From Citrus sinensis (Eukaryota; Streptophyta; Magnoliopsida; Sapindales; Rutaceae): a DNA stretch of 64,000 nucleotides. Within the stretch, counting starts at the first letter, position 1. Each line of letters starts with the position of its first letter. Position numbers and translations under genes: made by a program. The DNA lies in contig NC_068564.1 in the NCBI RefSeq assembly GCF_022201045.2, forward strand, positions 30,657,001 through 30,721,000. Reading direction: 5' to 3'. The notes under the pieces are model-generated. The model worked only from the letters and a program-made list of their open reading frames with translations. It ran no database searches and was not told the DNA's origin. Shown here one piece after another: positions 10,706 through 23,696 of this stretch.

Positions 10706-13700
10706 ATGACATTAGAAATCGAAGCTCGAGAGTAAGTTTTAGTTAAGACTTTGATAATGCCTCGAAGTTGTACAATGTCAAGAATAATTAGATGTTTCAA
10801 TTTTTCCCTTGCAATAAATTCTCACTCTTTTAAGCATGCAGTGTGATCAAGATTGTGCTTCAATTCTGCAAAGAGAATTCTTTGCAGCAAACGTTTCAAA
10901 CGCTTCAGAACGAGTGCCAAGTGTCGCTGAATACCGTGGATAGCATTGAGACATTTGTTGCCGATATCAATAGTGGAAGATGGGATGCAATTTTGCCTCA
11001 AGTAGCTCAGCTTAAACTTCCAAGAAATAAATTGGAGGACTTGTATGAGCAGGTTTGTTTTAGTAATTGAACTTTCAATTTGTGAGGAGATACTGAAGTT
11101 TTATGATTTTTTTATGATTTTATTTTTGTTGGTTGAGTAGATTGTATTGGAGATGATTGAACTGCGTGAGCTGGATACTGCACGTGCGATTCTGAGGCAA
11201 ACTCAGGCAATGGGTGTAATGAAGCAGGAACAACCCGAAAGATATTTGCGGCTTGAGCATCTTCTTGTTAGGACTTACTTTGACGCACATGAGGTTGGGA
11301 GCTACTTTTCGTATGATAAATTATCCTTTAGATCAGTTCTAATGTGCAATTCCAAAATGTGATGGACAAATTGATGCGTATGAATTATTTTCTGTGACAG
11401 GCTTATCAAGATTCCACCAAAGAGAGACGCCGTGCTCAAATTGCCCAAGGTTCTACTAATTTTTCCTTCTCACTGTTTACTAAATCTAAAAGTGAAGACC
11501 TTATAAAAACTTACTTTTGTTAAGATCATCAGAGTTCTTCAACCTAGTTCTTGAAAATCTGGAATCTCCCGATAGCTGTGTGGGAAAACTGAAAAAAATA
11601 CTTATGATTGTTTATCATATTCTATTTCAAGAGTGCCAAAGGATGTAATCGAAGCAGCAGGGGAACAAAACTAATATGAGTAAAAAAATTGCATGAGCAG
11701 TTTTCTGTTCTTCTTTTTAGGTTTTAAAAAGACATACTTTTGTGTAGTTTTTTTTTCCCACTTTTTATTGACAAATTTTTTCTTTTTTGTTTAGCTGTTG
11801 CTGCGGAAGTTTCTGTGGTTCCACCATCACGGTTAATGGCTCTGATTGGTCAGGCCCTGAAGTGGCAGCAGCACCAAGGTTCTTTTCCTTAATTACTCTT
11901 TTGCTATATTAGTAAAAATCTCAACCGAATGTCTCTAATGAAGTAACTGGAAGAATTTTCTTCAGTTGGGTTCGTGTTGTTATGACATCCAAAATTTCTT
12001 CTACCTGCATTTTATTTGTAGTGTTATGAAAATACAGTTTTATCTTCTAAAAGGAGGGATTTCATGCCTGAGCTATGCCTACCTCCGTATACCTGAAAGA
12101 GTAGAAAAACTCAGAATTATAGGGACATAAATGTGATCATTGTGCTTTCGTCTATGTATTGCTGATGTGATTATGTTTGGCCTTCTAGGGTTACTACCTC
12201 CAGGAACACAGTTTGACTTGTTTCGAGGAACTGCTGCTATGAAACAGGATGTAGAAGACATGTATCCAACAACTCTTTCCCACACCATTAAGGTGAGCTT
12301 CTTTGTGTACAAACTCATTTTTCTTTCTGTGTGTATCTATCTATAAATTCCCTTACCATTAGAAAGAGGGGGGCAATTGCCTTTTCTTTTCATTTTGCTT
12401 CCAGTTATAGATAATTAGTTTTGTTTTTTCAATTGCATTGATAATTTTTGGAAGTCAAATTTGTGTGCGTTCTAAAATGTGTGTCTATGGCTGTCATTGT
12501 GTGATAAGGGCACTCTTTTGGAAATTTATTCAATTTATAAATTCTCGAAGGTAATGCTTTCTTTAACTTTGAGTTGATATTCTCATTGGTTAATGATTTT
12601 GTTGCTATAGTTTGGGACAAAAAGTCATGCAGAATGTGCTCGGTTCTCTCCAGATGGCCAGTTTCTTGTCTCTTGCTCTTTTGATGGATTTATTGAGGTA
12701 GTAATCATCAATCTCTCCTTCCTCCTTGCCGGCATATACAATTATTGATATTACTTGAATGCTTGCTGAGATTTTGAACACTTCCAGGTCTGGGATTATT
12801 TAAGTGGGAAACTCAAGAAGGATCTACAATACCAGGCTGATGTGAGCACTTTTTGTCCTCCTCTTCTCGGATGTTCGAATGTCCATAGTTTAGTCTACAC
12901 CTAATTTGTACAGAAAATTGTGTTGCTTGTACATGGCCTGAATATGTACCAATGGCGAACTCAAAAAAGAAAGAAAGAAAGAAAGAAGGAAGGGGAAAAA
13001 AAACAGCTGGAAGTTACTGAGGTTTCACAGCCCATAGTTTCCCCTTTCCACCTTGACACAAAAATTAATTTTGGAAGGCAAAGAAAGAGATAAAAGTAGT
13101 TGAAGAATCTTCAATCCTAAAAGCTCAAGCTAATAAGAAATGAATAAACATTGATGGCTTCCGTAATAGTGAATTGAGGATCATGGGGCATATCTTCTCC
13201 ATGCGCTTTCGTTATTTTTAAATGATTTAATTTTAGACATTTTCTGAGTGGCAGAGCTCTTCGAATGGCACCATTGTGATGTAATATTAGCTTTGTGCAG
13301 GAAACTTTCATGATGCATGATGAAACTGTCCTCTGTATTGAGTTTAGCAGAGACTCAGAGATGCTTGCCTCTGGGTCGCAAGATGGGAAGATCAAAGTAA
13401 GTTCTATGTTATTGGTGTTGCATTTTTATTTTGTATTTTTCAAAGATTTTAGTGCTTGTGTTGAGTCTTAATGGTGAAGAGAAAGTTAATAGTGACTGAA
13501 GAAGGGTTCAAATGGGGGTTTCCTTTGAATTGCAAGTTGATGGTTCTGTTTTTAAACTTTAGTTTGAGCCCAACGCCTTTACATCATAAAATTGCTAAAC
13601 CCTTGTCTCTCAACTTTTTAGCTTCCTAGTAATGGCAGGGAAGGCCTTTGATAAGTTTCTTTTATACTTTTAGCATTGACGGATAAATTTTTAATTTTTT

Positions 13701-16539
13701 ATGAAAGTGTTAAGAACCTTAGAGGATGTTTATGCAGTTAACTCTGGGAAATTATTTTGAGGATAGAAGCCAACTGTATGATATTGCCATAGCTGGCATC
13801 CTGATTGTAGCTTAATTGCCAACCAGTTTTAGTGTACTTAGGGTAATGATAATGTCCACAACAAACATGACAACTACAGCCATGAAATCAGCATTAACTG
13901 ATTGAAAGTTCTATTATTTCTGTTGTGCCAGTTTCTAAATATACTGTCATAACTTGTGATACTGAACTTTTCTTGATTATCTTGTGACAAATTTCCATTG
14001 GATCTGTGTTACAATTTTCAGGTTTGGCGCATAAGAAGCGGTCAATGTTTGCGCCGTCTTGAACGAGCACATTCAGAAGGTGTTACTAGTCTTGTTTTCT
14101 CTCGAGATGGAAGCCAAATTCTAAGTACATCTTTTGACAGCACAGCAAGGTTTAGTTTAATCTATGGGCACTTCTTTCCTATGTCCAATGGTGTGATGCA
14201 TCCATAGTTGTTGTTGGCAGTACAAGAAGCAAAAGCTGGTCAGTTTCGGTTAGAGAAAATTTTGTAATGGTTATTTGTTGTGTTGTTTTATGTAGAATTC
14301 ATGGACTAAAATCTGGGAAATTGTTGAAAGAGTTCCGAGGTCATTCGTCTTACGTAAATGATGCCATATTCACAAATGATGGCAGCCGTGTCGTTACTGC
14401 CTCAAGTGATTGTACAGTAAAGGTTAATTGACCTTATTTGTGTTTAATTTTTATTTCCACTTATCAGTGAGGTGTTTTATTTATTTTTCGTCATGCTTTA
14501 CATAGGTCTGGGACCTGAAGAGTACTGATTGCCTCCAGACATTTAAGCCACCACCTCCTTTGAGGGTATCTTTTGCTTTGATTTGTTTTCTTTGTTTTGT
14601 TATGTTATGTCAGTTATCCTGTACTTAACCTCTCCCATTTCTCTTTGAATTGTTAGGGAGGTGATGCTTCAGTGAACTCTGTCCATTTATTCCCAAAGAA
14701 TCCTGATCACATAGTCGTATGTAATAAGACATCCTCAATATACATAATGACTCCTCAAGGACAGGTACTTATTCATGTTGTTACATGTTCATAACTCCTA
14801 TCTCTTTGGGTCAGACAAGTCAACTTTCACTTAGAGTCTGTATTTTAATAGGAACAAGCTTCACCATAATTAGCAACCAAGTCTTGTAGTCTTCTTTGAA
14901 TTCTTTTAAGTATTTAGCTGAAAGATAAAACTTCAGACTTGCCTTTTATCCCCACCAACCCTTGGTGACTGGAGCCATTTCTGAGCGTCCACATAAAACA
15001 TACTTGTACATTAATCTCAGTTTAACAATTGCTCTTCAAATTGTGTAACCTAAATCTTCAGATTGTCGCTGTACATTGTCTACTACAATTGTGATTATGT
15101 ATTACCATTTTGCTTAGTGTCATGGTGCTTATTTACGCAAAAATTCTTGTCTTTCAGTCTTTGCTGGACTCTATTGTTAAAGGAGTGAACTTATTTGTTT
15201 GTTGTTGAAATTCTCTTCTGGATGATTGTGATGTAGGTTGTGAAGAGTTTTTCTTCTGGTAAAAGAGAAGGTGGAGATTTTGTTGCTGCTTGTGTTTCAC
15301 CGAAAGGTGAATGGATCTATTGTGTTGGTGAAGACAGGTATTCTCATCTGATGTATTTTCATATTAATTTGGGCTTGACCTATACTGGTTTACAAATGGT
15401 TTCATCATATTGTGGGATATTATAAATTTAGAAACAACTCTTGGTATTTTTCTGTTCCCTATTTCTCACTGTAGTGGGTATTTTGGTTTGAGAGGTATCA
15501 TGTTCATATGTTTTTTAATCCAAATTGTCATTGAGATTTGTTTGTTCATATGAAACGTTAAATAAGAAAAAGAGAGGATTTCTTGTTCTCCATCTGGACC
15601 TTGGCTAAGGGGATAGCCTGTCTGGCTTGATAATCCATTCTTGCCTAGCCCAAAAGGGTTAGAGGTATCATGTTTTTCTTATTCAATGAAATTTAGATAT
15701 GCTTACTAGTTTCTACTTTCATGCAAAGTTTTGTGTACTAAAAAATTTTACGAAGTAAATGTGATCAGTATATACAGTTGGTTTCTTTTTCTGAGGATTG
15801 CAGAGAAATGATTGCGAGCAGCAATATTAGGAAAAGAACCTTAAATTATTACTATAAATTTTGGTGTTAGCAACTTTCATAATGTATTGTCACGTTCTTG
15901 CAACATGATGGTTAGAAACCCAATCTGCAAGGGTTTTGTTGCAATGGAATTGACTAAACAAATTGTTAATGATGCAATTATTATGCTACTTGTTCTTGAT
16001 TTCCTCATTTTAACCTTGTGTTTAATTTAATTATCAGCTCGTAATCTTGTGAATTATCTACAGGAACTTGTACTGCTTCAGCCATCAGTCTGGTAAACTA
16101 GAGCATCTAATGAAGGTAAGCTTTTGGTTGGTAAAAATTGAGTTGGAATTATAAATATTAAGCATTTGGGTTGTCTTTCATGGGTCAGTGTTTGCCATAT
16201 GAAATCTCAATTATTTGTTTTTTCAGTATGTTAGATAAATCTCAGGATTTTAATTATACGCAGATCTTGAACCAGACTAGAATAGAAAATAAAGGCTAAA
16301 GTTTATATAATGTACATAACAATGAGAATAATGGCTTTACATTTATATGTTTCAAATGCAAGTAAGCAAGTGGAAGTCACAAAATGTCCAATGTATTTGG
16401 CAATAGCTTTCTTGTTTCTTATCACTTTTCTTATTGCCAGGTCCATGAAAAGGATGTAATTGGTGTGACTCATCATCCCCATAGAAACCTTCTGGCAACA
16501 TATGGTGAAGATTGCACAATGAAATTATGGAAGCCTTGA
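10706..16539 (+). CDS. SMU1: SMU1 splicing factor (LisH/CTLH/WD40)
   Basis: Sixteen exons: 10706-10731, 10842-11052, 11141-11293, 11401-11449, 11795-11878, 12189-12292, 12611-12697, 12788-12841, 13301-13396, 14022-14149, 14296-14422, 14506-14565, 14657-14764, 15237-15337, 16064-16115, 16441-16539. They give 512 residues, against 513 in human SMU1. An N-terminal LisH/CTLH part (about 6-95) includes [19 protein letters not shown] linker with [20 protein letters not shown] follows, then WD40 repeats from about residue 210 to the end ([31 protein letters not shown]). SMU1 pairs with RED in the spliceosomal B complex in the nucleus and affects splice-site choice. Each exon junction keeps phase and all introns are GT-AG. 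This is an ordinary conserved single gene. Confidence 0.97.
12961..12992 (+). repeat. GAAA microsatellite in a SMU1 intron
   Basis: A short run of GAAA/GAAGG units lies in intron 8 of SMU1, followed by an A-rich patch. Confidence 0.6.
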
Positions 16540-17819
16540 TTCCCTGTATTTGCTTCCGTTGAAATGAAAAATGTTTCTGTAATTTCTTGGAATGTTGTCT
16601 TCATTCATTAGACCCATTATTCACTGGGGGAGCATGGGTTGGAAGAACCAAATTTCAATCAAAGATCAGGGGTTTTCTCTTGTATTATTATTTTGTTCAC
16701 GGGGGGGAGGACTTTTTCCAATTCAAATACTTGGATAGTGTTAAATTGGATAGTCGATCTTTGTTTTACCTTTGAACTAAATGAAAATTGTAAAAATGAG
16801 AGACACATAATATTGAGATTTATGTTATTACTAAACTGTTGAGAGTATTAATATTATTGTAAAAGAAAAGCACACTATTTCTTTCTTAATTTCTTTGAGT
16901 ACAGGCAAAAAAAGAGAGAAGTATTTTAATTTATTAGATAAAATGAAATTAGAAGAAAAAACAAAAAATAAAAGTTTATTAGAGCATCTTCAAAAGCCTC
17001 TATAAATTTTATTTTTTAAATATCTATTTGTTTATTTATGTGGCAAATAGAAGGTTAAAAAAAATGTTATTATTCAAAAGATTTTTTAAATAAAAATAAG
17101 TTAATATTATTTTAATTAAATAATTATTTTTTTAAAAAAAAAGTCAATAGTAATTAAAATATTTATCTCTTTTTCTCTAATAAAAAGTAATAAAATATAA
17201 ATTAAAGAGAAAAAAAATAAGCTCTTTAAATTTAAAAAGATAATATTATTTTTTATTTGAAGAATTTTTATTAGAGTATTTTTTAAAATTTTAAATATTA
17301 ATATGATTCTTTAAATAAATAATAAAATTTTAATTAAAAATTTTTTTGGTGGTGCTCTTAGTAAAATACCGGTAATTATAACATGTTTAATCAATTAATT
17401 TCGCATCCTGTCCTTCTCCCTTACAATAAATCAGTTTTTCTCTATAGTTTAAGTCATCAGGTGGACAAAATGACAACACAACGAACCATGAATTTTTTAA
17501 TAATATATAATTTATAAGGCTACAATATCATCCATGTGATGAAGGATCTTTTCCAAACCTGGATGGTTGGTTTCACGCCATCGTTTCTTCAAAACTTTTC
17601 ATATATATTTCCAAAAAGGAAAAAAAAACGCTGAATTTAATAAATTTAAAAAGTAATTACAGGTCAACGATTTCACCGGTTACCCTTTCAAAACTGGCAG
17701 CATGAAGAGGCAGAGTCCAAATCCAAGGGTGTCAAGGAATTAAATAAATAAATACAAAAAGCGCAGTTATAATTATTGTTATCATACATCTGCGGCACAG
17801 AAATAAGAGAGAATTGCAA
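16540..17819. other. intergenic, SMU1 3' region to N-methyltransferase promoter
   Basis: The interval holds the SMU1 3' UTR, a MITE at 16982-17357 and the promoter of the methyltransferase gene. The overlapping frames near 16587-16842 are not supported by any recognisable domain. Confidence 0.5.
16982..17357. mobile_element. PIF/Harbinger-like MITE (376 bp)
   Basis: The element opens GAGCATCTTCAAAAG. Its right end, read on the other strand, opens GAGCACCACCAAAAA. Both ends are flanked by TTA (16979-16981 and 17358-17360), the 3-bp target duplication usual for PIF/Harbinger. The interior is very AT-rich and non-coding. Ends beginning GAGCATCT are frequent among plant MITEs. Confidence 0.6.
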
Positions 17820-20259
17820 ATGGAGGGGATAATGCACGCAGCTTACGATGCAACGGTGCGGCTGATGCTGTCATCACTTGAACGGAACTTGCTACCGGAC
17901 GCCGTCATCAGGAGGCTCAGCCGTTTGCTCTTGGGAGGCCGACTTCGCTCCGGCTACAAACCTTCAGCTGAGCTCCAACTCAGCGACCTCCTCCAGTTCG
18001 CACATTGTACTCAACTCTCCTCTCCTGCTACTCTGATCGCGTAAATTCAGATTTCTAATTGTTTTTCTGTTAGTATAAACTAATTATCTTTGACTGTCCA
18101 GTTGTATTATAATGAAAAGTTATTATCATGATGTTTTACTTCCTCTGTTCTTAGTGTACTGTGCATAAGCTGGTGTTTGCTCAAGCTTGAAATTGAATCC
18201 TTTTACAAGATATATCTGTTGCCAAAATCTTCATGTTTGACTGATATAGTGATATTGTTGTTGTGCTTGGATTTTGTTCAAATTTCAGTTATCTATAAGC
18301 TTGGAATATTTATTTATATAAATATTCCTAATGCCGTTGTGATGAACCTCGTTTCCAGCACTGAGAGAGATGCCTATAGCCATCCAGACGGACAAGGCGA
18401 AAGAGCAGCATTATGAACTGCCAACCTCTTTCTTCAAGTTGGTTCTTGGTAAATATTTCAAATACAGGTATTTCTTATACTCTAATGGCAATAGCACTGG
18501 TGTCCAATACACATTGGCTTTTGAAAGAAATTGATTACCGTTTGAACATAAATAAACACTGTTGTCTTTTGAGATTATGACTTTTGAATATTGTGGAAAC
18601 TCAAGGCAGCCAATATGGATAAATTGAATATGAAGGAATTGCTGATTTTCTAAGTTTTCCAACAAAAATAGAAAATGTTGGAACTGCATTCCTGGATGTT
18701 ACTCTGAATTTTGTTCTTTTTCTTCATGAACTAGTGCAGCTGCTGTTACTTCTCTGATGCATCAAAAACCTTAGAGGATGCTGAGAAAGCAATGTTGGAG
18801 CTGTACTGTGAGAGGTCGAGGTTGGAAGACGGTCACACTGTTCTTGATGTTGGATGTGGCTGGGGGTCACTGTCCCTCTACATTGCTCAAAAGTATAGTA
18901 ATTGCAAGATTACTGGGATATGCAATTCAAAAACTCAGAAAGAATTTATTGAGGAGCAGTGTCGGTATATATGCTTTCAACCAGATTGACGTATATAATA
19001 ATATTCTGTACCTGTTACCAAACTGCAAAATGCAAATATGATCTAATTATGATCTAATTATTTAAGTCTCTTGTAGGGTTCTTGAGCTTCAAAATGTGGA
19101 GATTATTGTTGCAGATATCAGCACATTTGAAATGGAAGCATCCTATGACCGAATATACTCCATTGAAATGTTTGAGGTTCATCCTTCTCTAGATGTCCTA
19201 TGGCTACTATTTTCATTACTTTTGAAGCTTAAAAACTACTTTTGAGCACCTTTTTATTAGCTTAAATTTTTTGAATTTTTTATTATTTATCTCAAAATGA
19301 AGTGAATTTTTATTGGGTCTCCAGCTCAAATCTTGGAAAGGCTCCAAGTTTTTAGGAGTAAAATTAACAAAGTGGCTTTGTGTTTAGGCTCACCTGACAA
19401 GCCTATTGAATAAATCCAGTAATCCATTTAGAAAGACTTGTTACCAATTAGCTTAAGCTTCTGAGATGAATGGTACTATAACAATTATTATTGTGTTTTG
19501 TTCTTTGACAGCATATGAAGAACTATCAGAATCTTCTCAAGAAGATATCAAAGTGGATGAAAGAAGACACCCTTCTTTTTGTCCATCATTTCTGCCACAA
19601 AACATTTGCCTATCACTTTGAGGTATTGCCCTGACTAGATTTTCTTCACATTTTTGTATTGTGTCTGGAAAAGAATTTTGTACATCAGTCTCTTATATAT
19701 GGTAATTTTGATGTATCCTGTCCTTCCATTTGACTTAGGACACAAATGATGATGATTGGATTACAAAATACTTCTTCACTGGTGGAACAATGCCTTCAGC
19801 TAATCTACTTCTTTATTTCCAGGTCAGTTTTGTACCCTTTTTTTTCCTTTTTTTGAACTTGTGATACTTCTGTTCTCTCTACTTCATCTAATAAATTTAT
19901 GTACAGGACGATGTTTCTGTTGTTGATCACTGGCTTGTGAATGGAAAGCATTATGCACAAACCAGGTAGCTAGACTCGAATTACTCTGCAACATTTATGG
20001 AGTTTTGAACTTCTTATATATTCTCAGATGACCGTGATAAAATAACATGTTTTCTTGCAGTGAAGAGTGGCTCAAAAGAATGGACAACAACTTGGCTTCA
20101 ATTAAGCCGATAATGGAGTCAACATATGGAAAGGATCAAGCTGTCAAGTGGACTGTTTATTGGAGAACATTCTTTATAGCTGTTGCAGAACTCTTTGGAT
20201 ACAACAATGGAGAAGAATGGATGGTTACACATTTCCTATTCAGAAAGAAAATGGAGTAG
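17820..20259 (+). CDS. coclaurine N-methyltransferase-like SAM methyltransferase
   Basis: Eight exons: 17820-18006, 18359-18467, 18740-18964, 19077-19176, 19512-19622, 19739-19822, 19907-19965, 20061-20259, giving 357 residues. The match to Arabidopsis At4g33120 (355 residues), as I remember it, runs the full length. SAM motif I is [10 protein letters not shown] (residues 133-142). The segment IEMFEHMKNY places Glu204, Glu207 and His208 where coclaurine N-methyltransferase of Coptis has its catalytic and substrate residues. The fold belongs to the cyclopropane-fatty-acid synthase-like methyltransferases. In alkaloid plants such enzymes N-methylate benzylisoquinolines; the substrate in a plant without that pathway is unknown. 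Exon 3 uses the acceptor at 18739, since the nearer AG at 18734 would shift the frame. No transit peptide is seen. A decayed tandem copy lies downstream. Confidence 0.93.
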
Positions 20260-20957
20260 AAGGATGCTGGAGCTGGAGAAAGAAAGCAAGCATGTGTTTG
20301 TAAAACTGACAATTGTTTTAGCGTGTGTGTTTTGCATTTTAAATGAAAATAAGGCTTGCGTAATCATTATAAGGCAGCTGCTAAGTTGGACCATATCATT
20401 GACGGTACACGTAGCGTTATAGATGGCCCCTGATGTTGATGATTTCTATGATTCCCTATAGGAGATTCTAGCCATTGTGGTCCGGGACAAAGGCCCTGTC
20501 TAGTGCACATAGCTCTAACAATCATTGTAATGGATACCCAGCTCTCCAGTTGGTTTCTCTTTCTCATATTTCTCGGTTTACGCTGAATCAAATCATTACG
20601 TTTGAATCATCAACAAATTTTTTTTATCACATCTTCTAAAACATAATCAATAAATATTCCACATAATTTTTCGATTTTAAAAATCGTATTATATCTACAT
20701 ATATAAATCAATTATTGGGAATTTGGGGTGCATGATTGATCGCCCATGCTTTTCAGTTTGTAAATTAATCAGTTACCGAAAGAATGTAGATGAGTCTGAA
20801 AATGATGTTTGATGAGCTGATAATGCAGTGAAGATCTTATTGATTTTTAAAATAAAATGGTAAGACATGATAAAACAAAAATTAAAAGATTATCCAGACA
20901 AAATATTGCGAGCCAAATGCAGAAGAAGAAAAAACAAACAGTTGCGCTTTGATTTTC

Positions 20958-21536
20958 TTTTTTTTTTTTAAATTACATGAGACTAATGCTCAGATTACAA
21001 CTCATATTATATGAGATAAACAACTGCTATTTACAATCAGATAATTATTAGGACTAATTTACATTAATTCTTATATAATACTGCCCAAATTTTATCCTTT
21101 CAAATATTCGAGAAATATATATTTTACTCACACTTCGAAAGAAAAAAAAAATGCCTTCACTTAATTATATATTATAATTAAGAAAAGAAATAAGATTTTA
21201 CATATGTTGCGGGAAATGTTTATTCTACTCACATTTCGAAAGAAAAAAAGACTGTATTTTTAATTATATATTATAATTAGGAAAAGAAATAAGTTCTTAC
21301 ATATGTTGCGGGAGCTCGAACGTCTACTCTACTACATTTTGAAAGAAAGAATGTTGTTTTTATTTAATTATATACTATAATGATGAAAAAAATTAGTCCT
21401 TAATGTGTGGCAGGAGTTCGAACGTCTTCTTATTTTACTTAATTATATATTATAATTAAAAAATATATTTGCATGTGTCGCACGAACTCGACCAACCGCC
21501 CTCACATTTATGATAATTGGGTCAAAGGCCCGGTGG
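20958..21536 (-). mobile_element. SINE, tRNA-headed family, copy 2, with internal tandem array
   Basis: On the minus strand the head starts near 21536 (GGGCCTTTGACCCAATTATC, then a B-box-like GGTCGAGTTCGTGC). The tail at 20958-21090 resembles the tail of copies 1 and 3 and ends in a T-run on the plus strand (20958-20969), that is, poly(A). Flanks TTGCGCTTTGATTT (20942-20955) and TTGCTTCGATTT (21537-21548) look like a worn target duplication. The middle is a tandem array with a period of about 101-103 bp. Each unit repeats a GTTCGAnCTCC-like B-box at its head side. Confidence 0.6.
21115..21480. repeat. tandem array, period about 101-103 bp, roughly 3.6 units
   Basis: Units are marked by TTCGAA or TTTGAA followed by AGAAA at 21134, 21235 and 21338, with TTAATTATATATTATAATTA and a GGGAGCTCGAACGTCT-like stretch recurring in step. 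The fourth unit is partial. The array sits between the head and tail of SINE copy 2. Confidence 0.8.
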
Positions 21537-21899
21537 TTGCTTCGATTTCCATTTTAAATACACTGACAGCGATGCAAGAATTTTTTAAATTAGTATATTT
21601 TCTTTAATTAGGAACCAATTATTTAGATCACCAATGCCAATCCAATCAATTTTATAAGCCTTTAATTATTTACTGAATATATCTGAAGGTTTCACGTGAT
21701 AGTGTCATCTTTATAAATCAACTTTTCATTTGGAAAGGAAAAAAAAAAAAAAAAGTTGAACTGAGCAGGGTGAGGATTAAATCAGCCATGATCCAAGGGT
21801 CATTAAAGCATCACCGGACAAGTGTTTGAAATGCAAAAGAAAAAAACGCAGTTCTAAAATTCACAAAATTAATATTGCAACCGAAAAAAAGAGCGAGGA

Positions 21900-23696
21900 G
21901 TGAAGGGATTAATTGCGTCACCGTACGATGCAACAAAGCGGCTAATGCTGGCTTCACTTGAACGGAACTTGCTACCGGACGCCGTCATAAGGAGGCTCTG
22001 CCGCAAGATCTTGGCCGATCGCCTCCACTCCGGTTACAAAGCTTCGTCTGAGCTCTAACTCGCTGACCTACTCCGTATCGTACATGGTAACCAGTACCCA
22101 CCCAATGCTCCCGCCTTCATACCGTACTCCTCTTTTAATATTTAGTTATTATTGAGCTTCGAGCTCGCCCTTATGTATCACTAGCTGTCAACTTAAATTT
22201 TGTGGATATGAGGGAGATGCCCATAGCCATCAACACGGACTCTTGTACTGCCAAACTCTTTCTTTGAGATGGTTCTTGGTAAAAATCTCAAAAACAGGTA
22301 TTAATTCCACGCTCATTTACTTTATAATTAGCTTTTCGATTAATAAAAGTCAATTTCTGATTTTATCTCTATGAATAAGCCGCCGTTACTTCTCTGATAA
22401 GTGAACCACCTTAGATGATGCTGAGGAAGCAATGCTGGAGATGTACTGTGAGGGGTCGCAGTTAAAAAGACGGTCACGGTGTTCTTGATCTTGGATGCGG
22501 CTTTTGGGGCGCTCTGTCTACACCTTGCCAACAAAAGCAGAGAAGCTTATATCGATGAGCAGATTCGGCATGTATGCCTTTTAATTCGATACATTTTGAC
22601 ATATTTACATAAATCCCTTATGCATCCAAATTTGCTCTTAACCATTTATTTTCTAACGGCTTTGTAGGGTTCTTGAGCATCAGATTGTGGAGAAGATGCT
22701 CGCAGATATCCACTCATTCGAACTGGAACCATCCCATGATTGTATATTCTCCATTGGAATATTCGAGGTCAATATCAGTAGATTATAATATAATTTGTAT
22801 TTTCTTTAAAAAAAATAACAATAATAAAGTGTTATTATCGTTCGCCGGCAGTGCTGTTGAGTAAATTTAGTTTTATATTTGACAGTGAATGAATTCTCAA
22901 CAAGATATCAAAGTGGATGAAAGAAGATGCCCTCCTTTTTGTTGAGCATAACTGCCACAAAAGGTTTGCCCATCACTTGGAGGTATTGCCGGACTTGATT
23001 CGCTCTAGTGTCAATTGGTTAACAATTACAGTGTAGTGTTAAATGAAAGTATTAAATACATAGGGAAAAATAAGGGACTAGGATTTACTCTTCATCGCAA
23101 ACCATCACTTGGTCAAGTGGAGGGCACATTCTCAGTTCATTCTTGAGGTTGAGGGTTAGATCCTTCCATGTGTATTGCCGCATTGATTTTCTTCCAGTTA
23201 TTTGAAAATAGACCCGGCCTATTTTCAAACATATAAATATTCGCATTTGAGAATGACTCAAATTGTATATCAGCTGTTTCAGTGGATTATTATACTGTAT
23301 TTATACATCAGGCTCTTATCTATGCTGATCAGTGATCACCACATATTCTGCCTGTGTTTTACTGTAAGCAACAGCTGAACAAGACTGGATTAATGAAATC
23401 TTCTTCAATGGAGTTACAATGCCTTCAGCTAATCTGCTTCTTTATTTCCAGGTAAGTTGCGTACTCTCCATTCCTAACTGTAATGTTATCTTCTACATAT
23501 CTGTCTAGCTAATAAATTTATGTGCAGGATGATGTTCTGTCATTGATCACTGGCTTTTGAATGGAATGCGTTTTGCAAACAAGGTCTGATTAATCATTCT
23601 GTAACATTAATAAAGGTTGGAACTTTTTAGATTTTGGAATGACAGTAGTAACATAATCTCTTGGAGTAACAAGATCCTGAAAAGAATGGACAAGTA
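21900..23696 (+). pseudogene. decayed tandem copy of the N-methyltransferase gene
   Basis: Counterparts of all eight exons of the intact gene at 17820-20259 can be seen in order: about 21900-22086, 22204-22297, 22378-22569, 22676-22769, 22888-22982, 23372-23452, 23528-23585 and a short remnant at 23665-23696. The start ATG is GTG (21900-21902). A TAA replaces the CAA codon at 22056-22058. The acceptor before exon 2 is lost, and exon 2 has a deletion of about 17 nt. Exon 3 has a TGA and a shifted frame. Exon 5 lacks about 15 nt, exon 7 is shifted, and most of exon 8 is gone. Upstream sequence (ATCCAAGGGT) is also shared, so the duplication included the promoter. Some exons remain over 85% alike by eye, which suggests moderate age. 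Confidence 0.93.
23060..23210 (+). mobile_element. possible SINE insertion in a pseudogene intron
   Basis: This block, absent from the matching intron of the intact gene, has a box-A-like TTGGTCAAGTGGAGGG and a box-B-like GAGGGTTAGATCC about 50 bp apart. No poly(A) tail or clear target duplication is seen, so it may be a fragment. Confidence 0.3.

Larger units (their letters stand above)
20260..21899. other. spacer between the tandem methyltransferase copies
   Basis: The interval contains the 3' region of the intact gene, a complex SINE copy at 20958-21536 and the remnant promoter of the pseudogene. No coding frame is convincing. Confidence 0.55.

Noticed and set aside
18735-18780. Alternative acceptor at 18734 for exon 3 of the methyltransferase
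   Set aside because: It leads to a stop after about a dozen codons; the acceptor at 18739 restores the conserved CCYFSD segment.
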